Shown: positions 27,206 to 35,834 of the stretch, piece after piece
Numbering within the stretch: position 1 is the stretch's first letter
How the letters are laid out: the number at the start of each line of letters is the position of its first letter
Assembly: GCA_020634515.1 (NCBI GenBank)
Contig: JACKBL010000001.1
Coordinates: 992,001-1,056,000 of the forward strand
Source: Ardenticatenales bacterium
Lineage (GTDB): Bacteria > Chloroflexota > Anaerolineae > Promineifilales > Promineifilaceae
Reading direction: 5' to 3'
Length of the DNA: 64,000 nt
Program-made: the position numbers and the translations under genes
The notes under the pieces: model-generated
What the model saw: the letters and a program-made list of their open reading frames with translations, nothing else
The model's database searches: none
What the model was told of the DNA's origin: nothing

Positions 27206-27930
27206 GAGGCGGGCGCATCGGAGAGGAAGGGCATGATTGTTTCCGTGGAGATGGGTCCCTGACGCAACAATCGCGGCGGAACGGTGGTGCAGTCAATGAT
27301 GGTGGAGGCGATTTCTTGCGGGGAGGGGCCGCCATCCAGGATGATGGCGGCGAGGTGGTTGAAGGCGGCCAGGGCGGCGGCGGCGGAGCGCGCCGGGGGA
27401 TGCGTAGAGCGATTGGCGCTGCTGGCGGCGATGGCTCCGCCGGCGGCGCGGATAAAGGCGCGAGCAGCGGGGTGGTCGGGCATACGCACGGCGATGGTGT
27501 CGGTGGGGGAGAGGTTAGGGGGGAGTCCTGGTTTTTTGGGCAGCACGAGGGTGAGCGGTCCGGGCCAGAATTGGGCGATGAGGGGGGGGATGAATGCCGG
27601 CATTTCCGCCACCACCCGCGCCAAATCAGCCAGATCAGCAATCAAAACGGGAATCCCTTTATCCGCCGGGCGCTGTTTTGCCATGTAGAGACGGGCAATA
27701 GCCGCTTCCGAGAAAGGATCGGCCCCCACGCCGTAGACCGTATCCGTGGGGAAAACAACCAGATTGCCGGCATTCAACGCCGCGGCCGCCAGCGCAACCG
27801 CCCCGGCATCGTCCGCCGGCAGGCATCGGGTGATGATTTCTTCCTGCGCCAAAAGGCTGGTCAAAATGGTGTTCTCCACAAGATGAAAAGTATCTGGCGG
27901 CGGATTACTGGATGAAGAGGAACCGATCAT
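27202..27930 (-). CDS. tsaC: L-threonylcarbamoyladenylate synthase (TsaC/YwlC)
   Basis: A 242-residue YrdC/Sua5-type enzyme that makes threonylcarbamoyl-AMP from Thr, bicarbonate and ATP for the t6A37 modification of ANN-decoding tRNAs. Visible motifs are FPTDTVYGVGADPF, KQRPADKGIPVL, WPGPLTLVL, the TIAVRMPDHP strand and ASSANRS. It lacks the extra Sua5 C-terminal domain, so it is the short TsaC form. The ATG at 27930 overlaps the end of prmC by 26 bp; an in-frame GTG near 27890 is another possible start because the first 25 residues are not family-like. prmC and tsaC are neighbours in many bacteria. Confidence 0.93.
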   Translation of the reverse strand: MIGSSSSSNPPPDTFHLVENTILTSLLAQEEIITRCLPADDAGAVALAAAALNAGNLVVFPTDTVYGVGADPFSEAAIARLYMAKQRPADKGIPVLIADLADLARVVAEMPAFIPPLIAQFWPGPLTLVLPKKPGLPPNLSPTDTIAVRMPDHPAARAFIRAAGGAIAASSANRSTHPPARSAAAALAAFNHLAAIILDGGPSPQEIASTIIDCTTVPPRLLRQGPISTETIMPFLSDAPAS

Positions 27931-28744
27931 GTCCGGCCAGGTCGGACCGCAGGCTCACGTCCCCTCGCGGAAATGTGGACAGCGCAGCCTGACGTGCAGC
28001 CTCGCCTTGCCGCCACCCAATCTCCAGCAAAATCGCGCCGCCATCAGCGATTCTGCTGCTGGCTTGTCGCAGCAGATTACGGACAATGTCCAGCCCATCT
28101 ACCCCGCCTATTAACGCCAGCGGCGGCTCGTATAATTTTACCCCATCGGAAAGCATCGTCCACTCGGTATCCGTGACGTAGGGCAGATTGGCGATGATCA
28201 AGTCGGGGGACCAGGGGAGAGGCGCAAGCAGATTTCCTTGCAGAAATTGAATGCGCTCGGATACGCCGTGTCTTCGTGCATTTTCGCGGGCCACTTCCAG
28301 GGCATCCGCGGAAATGTCCACGGCGGCGATAGCATGGCCGGCCGGGAGATGGCGCGCCAGGGTGACGGCGATGCAGCCGCTGCCCGTGCCCACGTCCACG
28401 ATTCGCACGCTTTCGCGCCTTTGTAACCAGGTGAGGGCGAACTGCACCAATTCCTCGGTCTCCGGGCGAGGGATGAGGACGGCGGGGGTCACATAGAAAG
28501 TCAGATCGAAAAACGGAGCCTGCTCCAGGAGGTACGGGATGGGTATCTGCCGAGAGGCCCGCGCCAGCAAGTCCTGGAAGTGAGCTTGTTGCGCCGGTGT
28601 GAGGGGTTGTTCGCCGTGGGCGAGGAGGTAGCTGTGTGGGACGCCCAACACGTGGCTGAGGAGCAGGCGGGCGTCAATGACCGGGGTCGCGGAGTGCGAG
28701 AGGGCGACCTGGGCGTCAGCCAACGTGGATTGGATGTCTATCAT
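27905..28744 (-). CDS. prmC: Release factor glutamine methyltransferase
   Basis: A 279-residue SAM-dependent enzyme that methylates the GGQ glutamine of release factors 1 and 2. It shows the N-terminal helical domain, then YLLEQAPFFDLTFYVTPAVLIPRPETEELV, here noted only as positions about 70-99, and the SAM site VDVGTGSGCIAVTLA (about 115-129). The catalytic tetrapeptide, NPPY in most PrmC proteins, reads NLPY here. The loop geometry and the rest of the protein look normal, so activity is likely. It lies 60 bp after cysC and overlaps tsaC. Confidence 0.93.
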   Translation of the reverse strand: MIDIQSTLADAQVALSHSATPVIDARLLLSHVLGVPHSYLLAHGEQPLTPAQQAHFQDLLARASRQIPIPYLLEQAPFFDLTFYVTPAVLIPRPETEELVQFALTWLQRRESVRIVDVGTGSGCIAVTLARHLPAGHAIAAVDISADALEVARENARRHGVSERIQFLQGNLLAPLPWSPDLIIANLPYVTDTEWTMLSDGVKLYEPPLALIGGVDGLDIVRNLLRQASSRIADGGAILLEIGWRQGEAARQAALSTFPRGDVSLRSDLAGHDRFLFIQ

Positions 28745-28804
28745 GGGAAGGGGGGATAAGGGGTGGTGGACGGACGCCGCCCACCACCCGCGGCAGGCGT
28801 CAGG

Positions 28805-29332
28805 TTAAATGAGACTGGCGTTTTCCAGGTAGGAGATGATTTTGCCGGCACTTTCTTCCGGCGTTTCCTGGTCTGTGCGAATGTGGATGTCTGGGGCGGC
28901 CGGCGCTTCAAACGGATCGGAGATCCCCGTGAAGTTCGGAATTTCTCCCGCAATGGCCTTTTCATACAACCCCTTGACGTCTCGCTGAATCACTACCTCC
29001 AGCGGCGCGTCAATGAACACTTCCAGGAAGTTCGTTGTCTGCTCGCGCACATGGTCGCGCACGGACTGATAAGGGGAGATGAAAGAGCAAACGCAGCCGA
29101 CACCATTACGCGAGAGCAGCTTGGCGACAAACGTCACTCGTTCGATGTTTTTCTTGCGGTCCTCCGCCGTGAAACCGAGGTCGCGGGTCAGGCTTTCGCG
29201 GACGACGTCCCCATCCAGCCGTTCAATCTTCACACCGCGCTGGCGCAGTTCTTTTTCCAAAATCAGGGCGATAGTGGTTTTACCCGCGCCGGACAGTCCT
29301 GTCATCCACAGGACGAAACCTTGTTGCGTCAT
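28805..29332 (-). CDS. cysC: Adenylylsulfate (APS) kinase
   Basis: A 175-residue kinase that phosphorylates APS to PAPS. The P-loop is GLSGAGKTT at residues 12-20. LDGDVVRESL (38-47), DLGFTAEDRKKNIERV (about 50-65) and FIDAPLEV with KGLYEKA follow the CysC order. It ends at the usual length. It follows the sat-cysC fusion gene by only 19 bp, so the operon encodes two APS kinase domains. No PAPS reductase gene is visible in the window, which points to sulfation as the likely use of PAPS rather than sulfur assimilation. Confidence 0.94.
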   Translation of the reverse strand: MTQQGFVLWMTGLSGAGKTTIALILEKELRQRGVKIERLDGDVVRESLTRDLGFTAEDRKKNIERVTFVAKLLSRNGVGCVCSFISPYQSVRDHVREQTTNFLEVFIDAPLEVVIQRDVKGLYEKAIAGEIPNFTGISDPFEAPAAPDIHIRTDQETPEESAGKIISYLENASLI

Positions 29333-29351
29333 AGATCAATAATCCTCACTA

Positions 29352-31094
29352 CTAGTTTTCAACGTCATACGGCTGTTCATCGCGCAAGAAGCCGCGCTCG
29401 AACAGAAAATCAATAATGCGGTGGGCATTTTCCTCAGCGGTGTGGTCGACGGTGTCCAATACGAGTTCTGGGTGCTGCGGCGCTTCATAGGGCGCGTCCA
29501 CGCCCGTGAACCCGGTGATTTCACCACGACGGGCGCGCGCATAAAGCCCTTTGGCATCCCGTTGCTCGCACACCTTGATGGGTGTGTCCACGAAGACTTC
29601 CACGTAGTTGTCGCCAACCATGCTGCGGATGAAGTTGCGCGTGGCGCGGTAAGGGCTGACGGCGGCGCAAACGGCGATGCCGCCGTGGCGCACAATTTCC
29701 GCCGCCACGAATCCCATGCGGCGCACGTTCATGTCGCGGTCTTCTTTGGAGAAGCCCAGTTCTTGCGAGAAGTGGGTGCGGACGACGTCACCGTCCAGCA
29801 GGGTCACCTGGCGGCCATACTCTTGCAGGCGGGAGGTGAGAACGTAAGCGTTGGTGGATTTGCCGGAGCCGGCCAATCCGGTAAGCCAGATGCAGGCGCC
29901 CTGGCGGTGACGAGGGGGATACGCTTCGGCCAGGATTTCGGCGACTTCGGGGCGGGTGAACCAGTCGGGGAGCTGGCGGCCATTTTGCAGGTAATCTTCG
30001 CGGACTTGTGTGCCAGAGATGGAGGCGGTGCGGCTAGATGCCGGCACTTTCGTCACTTCCTCATAACGCTCTTCATCTGGCAGGTAAACCAACATGCGGA
30101 AAGGAATCACCTTCACGCCAATCTCGTCACCGTATTGCTCCACCAGCGTCTGCGCGTCATACGGGCCATAAAACGGTTGACCGTCGGAATCCTTGCCCGG
30201 TCCCGCATGATCGCGTCCCACAATCAAATGGTTGGCCCCATAGTTACGGCGAATGATCGCGTGCCACAATGCCTCGCGTGGGCCGCCCATGCGCATAGCC
30301 AGAGGCAGCAGTGACAACAAGATGCGGTCCGGATCGTAGTAACGGCTGGCCAGCGCCTTGTACGTACGAACGCGGGTGTAATGATCCACGTCGCCAGGCT
30401 TGGTCATGCCCACGACGGGGTGCAACAGCAGTACGCCATCCACCTCTTGCGTGGCGCGTTTGGTCAATTCTTCATGAACGCGATGCAGGGGGTTGCGTGT
30501 CTGGAAGGCGACCACATTCTCGTGACCAAATGTTTCCAGTTTGGCCCGGGTTTGCGCCGGTGTCAGACGCAGCGATTTGAAATCATAATTTGCCGGCAGT
30601 TGCAGTACCTTCATGGGTCCCGAGATGTTGTACGGCCCCCAGTTGTGCATCTCCGCGACAATGGGGTGGCGCAGATCGAGCGAACCAAACGCCTTCAGGG
30701 ACACTTCCTCGCGATCCCACTTATAAATTTCTTCCACCGTCATCACTGCCAGCAATTCATTACGAATGTCTCGCAAAGCCACATCGTCGCCCACCTTGAA
30801 GTTGAGTTCGGGACCAACGGGGAGCGTAATGGGCATGGGGAAGAGCGTGCCATCAGCGAGACGCATCTCGTCCAGTACGCGCTGGTGGTCGGCCTGCCCC
30901 ATAAAGCGATCCAGGGGAGAAAAAGCCCCTACCGCCAACAGTTCCAGATCGCAGGCGGCTCTCTCCGACAAACGCACGGACGGCAGCCGCTTGGCATAAT
31001 CCGCCAGTTTCGCCGCCTCCGCGGCGGGCACAAGCAGATTGACGAGTTCGCCGCCATAAGGTGTTATGAGCTTGTTTTTTGTTTGAATCATCAT
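29352..31094 (-). CDS. sat: Bifunctional sulfate adenylyltransferase/APS kinase
   Basis: A 580-residue fusion. Residues 1-170 form the PUA-like N-terminal domain. Residues 170-390 form ATP sulfurylase, with QTRNPLHRVHE near 201-211 and GRDHAGPGKD near 299-308 (the two active-site boxes). Residues 405-575 form an APS kinase, with P-loop GLAGSGKST, LLDGDVVRTHF, ELGFSKEDRDMN and KGLYARA. The single-chain protein would convert sulfate plus two ATP to PAPS. A ribosome site (AAGGAAGAA) precedes the start. It is the first gene of the seven-gene operon. Both kinase domains look catalytically intact. Confidence 0.95.
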   Translation of the reverse strand: MMIQTKNKLITPYGGELVNLLVPAAEAAKLADYAKRLPSVRLSERAACDLELLAVGAFSPLDRFMGQADHQRVLDEMRLADGTLFPMPITLPVGPELNFKVGDDVALRDIRNELLAVMTVEEIYKWDREEVSLKAFGSLDLRHPIVAEMHNWGPYNISGPMKVLQLPANYDFKSLRLTPAQTRAKLETFGHENVVAFQTRNPLHRVHEELTKRATQEVDGVLLLHPVVGMTKPGDVDHYTRVRTYKALASRYYDPDRILLSLLPLAMRMGGPREALWHAIIRRNYGANHLIVGRDHAGPGKDSDGQPFYGPYDAQTLVEQYGDEIGVKVIPFRMLVYLPDEERYEEVTKVPASSRTASISGTQVREDYLQNGRQLPDWFTRPEVAEILAEAYPPRHRQGACIWLTGLAGSGKSTNAYVLTSRLQEYGRQVTLLDGDVVRTHFSQELGFSKEDRDMNVRRMGFVAAEIVRHGGIAVCAAVSPYRATRNFIRSMVGDNYVEVFVDTPIKVCEQRDAKGLYARARRGEITGFTGVDAPYEAPQHPELVLDTVDHTAEENAHRIIDFLFERGFLRDEQPYDVEN

Positions 31095-31531
31095 TTCTTC
31101 CTTACTACTTCTTTCGCAATCTTTCAGACCAACCTGTCACGATTATTCAGGAGCCAGTCATGGGCGTAGATGAAATCTGACATGTCTTGCTCAAGGGGCT
31201 GATAGTTGCCTTCCTACCTACTTGCCATCTGTTTCCTCAGGCCGGCGCTCAGCCCACCCGCGGATACCGTACATTCGTATAACTGCGACGCTAGAGCGAT
31301 GGTACGCTGTGAAGGTGTGTCAGGCCCGCCGACGCGGTCACACAAAAAGAGCATTGCGAGGAGCAATGCTGGCCTTCATTGTACTTTATTTCACATTCCC
31401 GGCAACTGAATGGAGCGGGATTCCGCCATGCTTGATTTGGAATGATTCGGCATAGGGATGGAACGGCGCCGAATCCTCTTGCACCAAGAAACCTCCCCGG
31501 AAGCCCAAACCGCTTCCGGGAAGGTGGCCGC
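31095..31531. other. Intergenic region with hairpins, no gene
   Basis: About 440 bp between the sat-cysC start and the end of the lipoprotein gene. It contains a member of the ACCTG-GTCTTGCT repeat (31173-31196), a perfect 8-bp hairpin (AGCATTGC, 31350-31357, with GCAATGCT, 31363-31370) and the terminator at 31496-31520. I see no coding sequence. Confidence 0.65.
31496..31520 (-). terminator. Hairpin after lipoprotein gene
   Basis: CCCGGAAGC (31496-31504) pairs perfectly with GCTTCCGGG (31512-31520) across a 7-nt loop, 12 bp past the stop of the gene at 31532. Read on the minus strand, a short T-rich stretch (GGTTTCTT) follows, as in a weak intrinsic terminator. Confidence 0.65.
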
Positions 31532-32155
31532 TTACTTTGCGGGTTGTACTAACGTTGTCGTAAAGAAGACGCCGATGTTTGGCACGCTCATGAACGCTTC
31601 CCCACGATATTTGTCCAGTTCTTGCACCATATCTTCAAAACTCTTGCCCGGTTCCAGGTCGGCAAAAGTGAGTCCAATGCGGTGTCCCTCCGGTAGCGGT
31701 GAAACTGGTATGGAGAAGCGCCCTTGTGCGTCACTTCGTCCCACACCTAGTGGCACGCTGCCAAATGTCACGTCAGAGATGGCCAGCGACAGATTTGGCG
31801 GCGCTTGCCCGGTTACAACGGTGTCTCCCGCATAAAGCGCCGAATCGAAGGCAAAGCGTGGCGCATCCAGCGCAACAGGCGTGCTCTCCGGTCCCGGATA
31901 GGGATTTGCCGTAGGGGGCGCGGCGGTTGCCGGTGGTGGATAGGGGCCTGTGGTAGGGCTGGCAAGTGGCGCCGGATACGCATCACTGCCGTCGGAGGGG
32001 AGCGTGGAAACCGCCGGGCGGGAATCATTGGTTGGCGCGGGCGTTGGTGTCTGGTCGGTGGGACCGCAGGCGGCCAGCGCCCCAACGAACACCAGGAAAG
32101 AAACCAGGCGGAGGAGATGCGGTCGCCAATTGTTTATCAGATCATGGAAATTCAT
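31532..32155 (-). CDS. Lipoprotein, carboxypeptidase-regulatory-like C-terminus
   Basis: A 207-residue exported lipoprotein. A basic N-terminus is followed by a hydrophobic stretch and the lipobox VGALAAC (Cys at about residue 30). Next comes a 65-residue Pro/Thr/Ala-rich linker, then a globular C-terminal domain of about 100 residues with alternating strands (ALYAGDTVVTG, GRSDAQGRFSIPV) resembling carboxypeptidase-regulatory/transthyretin-like modules. No enzyme motif is visible. It lies about 150 bp downstream of the 490-residue surface protein gene, behind a strong hairpin, so it may be transcribed separately or by readthrough. Confidence 0.65.
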   Translation of the reverse strand: MNFHDLINNWRPHLLRLVSFLVFVGALAACGPTDQTPTPAPTNDSRPAVSTLPSDGSDAYPAPLASPTTGPYPPPATAAPPTANPYPGPESTPVALDAPRFAFDSALYAGDTVVTGQAPPNLSLAISDVTFGSVPLGVGRSDAQGRFSIPVSPLPEGHRIGLTFADLEPGKSFEDMVQELDKYRGEAFMSVPNIGVFFTTTLVQPAK

Positions 32156-32247
32156 GGTGGTTGCTCACAATGGTTATGCGGATAAGGCTGTTGCTCGTGG
32201 CTCCGCGGGCGAGATGGGCGATGTGTCGGTACTTGTACCGGATACAA

Positions 32248-32278
32248 AGAGAAGCCACCCCAAAGAGGTGGCTTCTCT
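32248..32278 (-). terminator. Perfect 12-bp hairpin terminator
   Basis: AGAGAAGCCACC (32248-32259) pairs with GGTGGCTTCTCT (32267-32278) around a 7-nt loop. It sits about 27 bp after the stop codon of the secreted repeat protein. On the minus strand TTTG follows, a short U-tract. This is the clearest stem-loop in the window. Confidence 0.75.
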
Positions 32279-32305
32279 CAAACCTTGTAGAATCAGGCGA
32301 AAAGA

Positions 32306-33778
32306 TTAGTTGCCGGCGAGGTTAAATCCTTCGTAATTCTTGGTGTCTTGCAAGTTGCCCGTGAGCGAGGATTCGTTACCAATGGCGACAACGGGCTGTC
32401 CATTGTTGCTGGTGACGACCACGCCGCTGTTGGTTTTGTTCAGGGTGGACAGGCTGCCTGTGATAACCTGCAGACTGGATGTACCGCCGTTGGCGACGCG
32501 GTAGAAGGTCTTGCTGGCGCCCGGGGCGATGGTGTCGGTGTGCGTGAAGGAGACGACGCCGCTATTGCTGCCCGTGGCATCAGACCAGGAGTAAGTGAGG
32601 GTCACGGTGGTGGCCGTGGTGCCCACGTTCTGTACCTGGACGCCGGTCGTATTCACGACCGAGCCGCCGAAGTCTTCTTTCACCAGCGGCAGGCTGATGG
32701 TGGAAGTGGCCAGCGAGCCAGAGAAGCAGGCGTAGGTGGTCAGACGCTGCGGATCGGAAGCGGTTGCTTTTTCATTGACCACGGCGGCCAGGAGACCATT
32801 GCCGCTGGCGGTCGTGACGGTAGCGGAAGCGAGGTCGCCCGCTTGCAGGTCGTTTGATTGCAGGAAGTTGGCGGAAGCGCCGGGAGCAACGTTGCTAACG
32901 GAAATGGGGCCGATGACCGTGCCGGCGCCACTGGGGCCGGAGACGACGGCGTAGGTGACCTGGATCGTTTCCGTGGTGCTGCCCACGTTTTGTACTTGCA
33001 GACCGGAGGTCACTTTCTTGCCGCCGTAGGCGTTACGCACAAGTGGGCAGTAGAGATCAGTGTCATAGTCGCCGGGGGTGAAGCCGCGGGAGGCTTGCAG
33101 GTTTGGCGGCAGGGCGTCGCTGGTGGGATATTCCAGGGAGCTGCCGGCCAGCGGCTGCGTGCCGGTGACGGTGAGGCCACCGAAGTTGCCCGTGCCCGTG
33201 GGGACGCCCGCGTCAGAGGGGGTCAAGACGACCATGGCGTTCGGCGGCACGCTGTCGAACTCTTTGATGTAGGTGGTGCCGTTGATGACGAACTCGGCAG
33301 TGATGTCGTTGCTGTTGTTGCTGGCGTTCTGGATGTAGAACGTGGTGGTACGGCCGGAGTGGTCGCTCTTGGCCAGGGGGAAGTTGAGGGTGGTGGTCAC
33401 GTCATTGCCGCTCGTGCCTGTGTATTGGCCGGAGGCCGCGCCGTTGGCGGGTTTGTTGTTGACGTTGACGACGGCGGCAATGGGACCATCCGCGCTCACG
33501 ACTGCTGACCCGAGGAAGCCTGCCGGCATTGTCAGGCAGTCATTGTCCGGTAGATACGTGTAAGAACCGCCCGGAGCCAGTGATTGCGAACCACAGTCAT
33601 AGGAATCGCCGTTTTGGTTGTAGGCAGTCAAGACAACGGTGGCATCACTGTCACCGATATTCTGCACCTGTTGCCCCGACGTCCAGCCGCTGCCAGGCAG
33701 CGCGTTTGTGTCCGCGGCGACCATCGTGGCCCCCACGAACAACAGGATGAGAATCATAAAAGCTGAAAACTTACGCAT
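32306..33778 (-). CDS. Secreted repeat protein, probable surface protein
   Basis: A 490-residue exported protein. The signal peptide MRKFSAFMILILLFVGATMVAA is followed directly by repeats. At least three modules of about 130-150 residues each begin with a version of SG-x-QVQN(I/V)G and contain a VVLTAY/VTYAV/LTYSW strand, then a PGAS or PGGS turn and a VV(N/S) strand, a beta-sandwich pattern. I chose the ATG at 33778, preceded at the right distance by GGAGG; an earlier in-frame TTG overlaps that site. A good promoter lies at 33821-33849 and a terminator at 32248. The function is unknown. The strong expression signals fit an abundant surface or extracellular matrix protein. Confidence 0.8.
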   Translation of the reverse strand: MRKFSAFMILILLFVGATMVAADTNALPGSGWTSGQQVQNIGDSDATVVLTAYNQNGDSYDCGSQSLAPGGSYTYLPDNDCLTMPAGFLGSAVVSADGPIAAVVNVNNKPANGAASGQYTGTSGNDVTTTLNFPLAKSDHSGRTTTFYIQNASNNSNDITAEFVINGTTYIKEFDSVPPNAMVVLTPSDAGVPTGTGNFGGLTVTGTQPLAGSSLEYPTSDALPPNLQASRGFTPGDYDTDLYCPLVRNAYGGKKVTSGLQVQNVGSTTETIQVTYAVVSGPSGAGTVIGPISVSNVAPGASANFLQSNDLQAGDLASATVTTASGNGLLAAVVNEKATASDPQRLTTYACFSGSLATSTISLPLVKEDFGGSVVNTTGVQVQNVGTTATTVTLTYSWSDATGSNSGVVSFTHTDTIAPGASKTFYRVANGGTSSLQVITGSLSTLNKTNSGVVVTSNNGQPVVAIGNESSLTGNLQDTKNYEGFNLAGN

Positions 33779-33820
33779 AGTAGTAACCTCCAAGACAAAG
33801 ATAGTGTCGAATTTTGCTCA

Positions 33821-33849
33821 AGCATATCGTCCGCCAATGATAGCGTCAA
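33821..33849 (-). promoter_or_regulatory. Sigma-70-type promoter of the secreted repeat protein
   Basis: On the minus strand TTGACG (33844-33849), a 17-bp spacer and TATGCT (33821-33826) form a near-consensus promoter about 45 nt before the ATG at 33778. This is the best housekeeping-type promoter I found in the window. Confidence 0.65.
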
Positions 33850-34035
33850 TAATCCTTTTGGAGTATTTCCAGGGTTATTATCCCGAAAATAGTGGTTAGA
33901 AGCGTTGCTCCCGAACCGTCCGGCGAAAAAGGGGCTTAGCGGAAGCTCAACTTCAGGCCAAAAGCATCTCGTATGCTGGGAAAGTGGTGGTGAATAGGGC
34001 TTTTCATCTCGCTCGGATTATGCAATGGCCCGTCG

Positions 34036-35739
34036 TCAATTGAGATAACCGAGGCTCTTCAACCGCTCCGTGATCTCCGCTTCCGCCGCCTCGTCCCAGG
34101 CCGCGGCCTCCGCCGCTTGCCGCTGTCCCATTTCCTCGCTAAAGCGAACCGGATGCGCCGTCTGGAAAGCGGGGGTGAGCATCTCCGTGACCACCTGCCC
34201 ATCCATGATCGTGGGTACGGGGCAGTCCATCAGGTGCAATATCGTCGGCGTCAGGTCGTGGATGGGGTGTTCGGGCAAATCTTGCCGGGGCGCGATGTCC
34301 GGGCCGGCGGCAATGAGGATGCCCTCCAGGCGATGGCTGCCCGATTCATGCGTATATGGCGCGCGGAAGAGGACGCCTCGCTCGGCGGCGAATTCATAAC
34401 CCTTACGGGTGATATAGGTTAGACCGCGCATCAGGCAGAGGATGTCCGGCGCTTCCGCCAGGTGTGGTCCGTGGTACAAATCTTCCTTGAAGAAGATGTC
34501 GTCCACAACGGGCAGCCCATCGGCGGGATCGACCAGTTCCCGCAGTCGCCGCGCGATTTCCTGGCGCAACGTTTCATAGGCCGGGCCGGGCGAAACGATG
34601 CCCTCCGGCTCCCGCCCCTGCAAGTTGATGAAAATCTGGCCGTAGTAGCCGAAGCTGTACGCCTGGGTGCGCTGCCAGTCAATGGCCGTCGTGAACTCCG
34701 GGCGTTCGTCTCGCGGCAGCACCTGAATGCGATCCCCCAGGGCTTGCTTGATCAGCACTTCCAGGCGGTGCAAATGCAGCCGTGTCAGTGTATCGGAAAT
34801 GTTTTTGCGCGTCAGGCCGAGGCGGCGTGCCAGGCTGTGCCGGGCTTGTTCGGTCTTGCCGGTCTCCCGGAAGTGCAGCCATCCTTGTTGCCACAGCCAT
34901 TCGTTGAGGAAAACGTCTTTGTACAGCGGACCGGCGCCGTGGTCGGACATGACGATCACGTTGGTATCCGCACCCGCCTGTGCCAGGATGTCGCCAACCC
35001 AGCCGTCAATACGTTGATAGTAGTCGCGGATGGCGGTCTGGAAACGTCCGGGGGCGTCGGGGTCATGCTCCGGGTGGGTTTCGTCCATGAAGCGCCAGAA
35101 GAAATGGCAGATTTCGTCCGTGTTGCGAAACACCATCATGAAGAAGTCCCACGCTTCTTCGCGCATAAGTTGGATGGTCATGCGCGCGCGGCGTTCGCTG
35201 GTGTCGTAGATGTCCGCCAGCCACGCATCTTCCTGGCCGGGCTGATAGAAGGCGTCCTTATTGACGCGATACCCTTGCTGGTTGAGCGTCTCCGTCAGTT
35301 CGGGGGGATAAGTGTAGGTGACGTAGCTGGGCGTGCCCAGGCCGGTGATGAGGAAGCCGTTAACTTGTTCGGGGGGGTAGGTCATGGGCACGTTCATGAC
35401 GCCTACCTGGCGACCATGTTGGCCGAGGAGATGCCACACGGAGGCCCCGGCGATCTGGTCGGCGCGTTGGTAGCGAAGCTGGTAACTGTCCGTGTCGCGT
35501 CGCACAAAATCGAATACGCCATGCTTGCCCGGATTAAGCCCGGTGATGAAGGAGGCCCAGGCGGTGGGGGAGTGGACGGGGATGGTGGAGCGCAGGACGC
35601 CAAAGCTGCCGTTGGCGATCAGGCGCGCCAGGTTGGGCAACGTGCCATCGGCGGCCCACGCCTTTATCAACGGATACGGCGCGCCGTCCAGGCCAATGAC
35701 GAGCAATTTGCGTGGTTTGGTGTTGGATTCTTCATTCAT
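34036..35739 (-). CDS. Alkaline phosphatase superfamily hydrolase
   Basis: A 567-residue type I phosphodiesterase/nucleotide pyrophosphatase-like protein. It begins KLLVIGLDGAPYPLI (metal-binding Asp of GLDGA), has SPTAWASFITGLNPGKHG (with the catalytic Thr/Ser position near residue 58-60), NTDEICHFFWR with metal-binding Asp/His, and VIVMSDHGAGP with the DH pair. Then comes TRKGYEF and a late H near HESGSHR. There is no signal peptide, so it acts in the cytoplasm or at the inner face. The family hydrolyses phosphodiesters or sugar-phosphate/nucleotide links. It lies downstream of a flippase and glycosyltransferases. The frame extends upstream to 36495 with Arg/Pro-rich sequence antisense-like to the flippase, which I excluded. 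Confidence 0.85.
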   Translation of the reverse strand: MNEESNTKPRKLLVIGLDGAPYPLIKAWAADGTLPNLARLIANGSFGVLRSTIPVHSPTAWASFITGLNPGKHGVFDFVRRDTDSYQLRYQRADQIAGASVWHLLGQHGRQVGVMNVPMTYPPEQVNGFLITGLGTPSYVTYTYPPELTETLNQQGYRVNKDAFYQPGQEDAWLADIYDTSERRARMTIQLMREEAWDFFMMVFRNTDEICHFFWRFMDETHPEHDPDAPGRFQTAIRDYYQRIDGWVGDILAQAGADTNVIVMSDHGAGPLYKDVFLNEWLWQQGWLHFRETGKTEQARHSLARRLGLTRKNISDTLTRLHLHRLEVLIKQALGDRIQVLPRDERPEFTTAIDWQRTQAYSFGYYGQIFINLQGREPEGIVSPGPAYETLRQEIARRLRELVDPADGLPVVDDIFFKEDLYHGPHLAEAPDILCLMRGLTYITRKGYEFAAERGVLFRAPYTHESGSHRLEGILIAAGPDIAPRQDLPEHPIHDLTPTILHLMDCPVPTIMDGQVVTEMLTPAFQTAHPVRFSEEMGQRQAAEAAAWDEAAEAEITERLKSLGYLN

Positions 35740-35834
35740 ACTGCCGTGTATTGTAGCGCAATTGCCCGGTTTGTGTTTGTCTTGGACAGTACCGGCTTGC
35801 CTTTGTCGGACAAGGAATTTTGCCGCACGTTTTG

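Noticed and set aside
28805..31094. Assimilatory sulfate reduction cluster
   Set aside because: No reductase or transporter gene is adjacent; neighbours are glycan enzymes, so sulfation is more likely.
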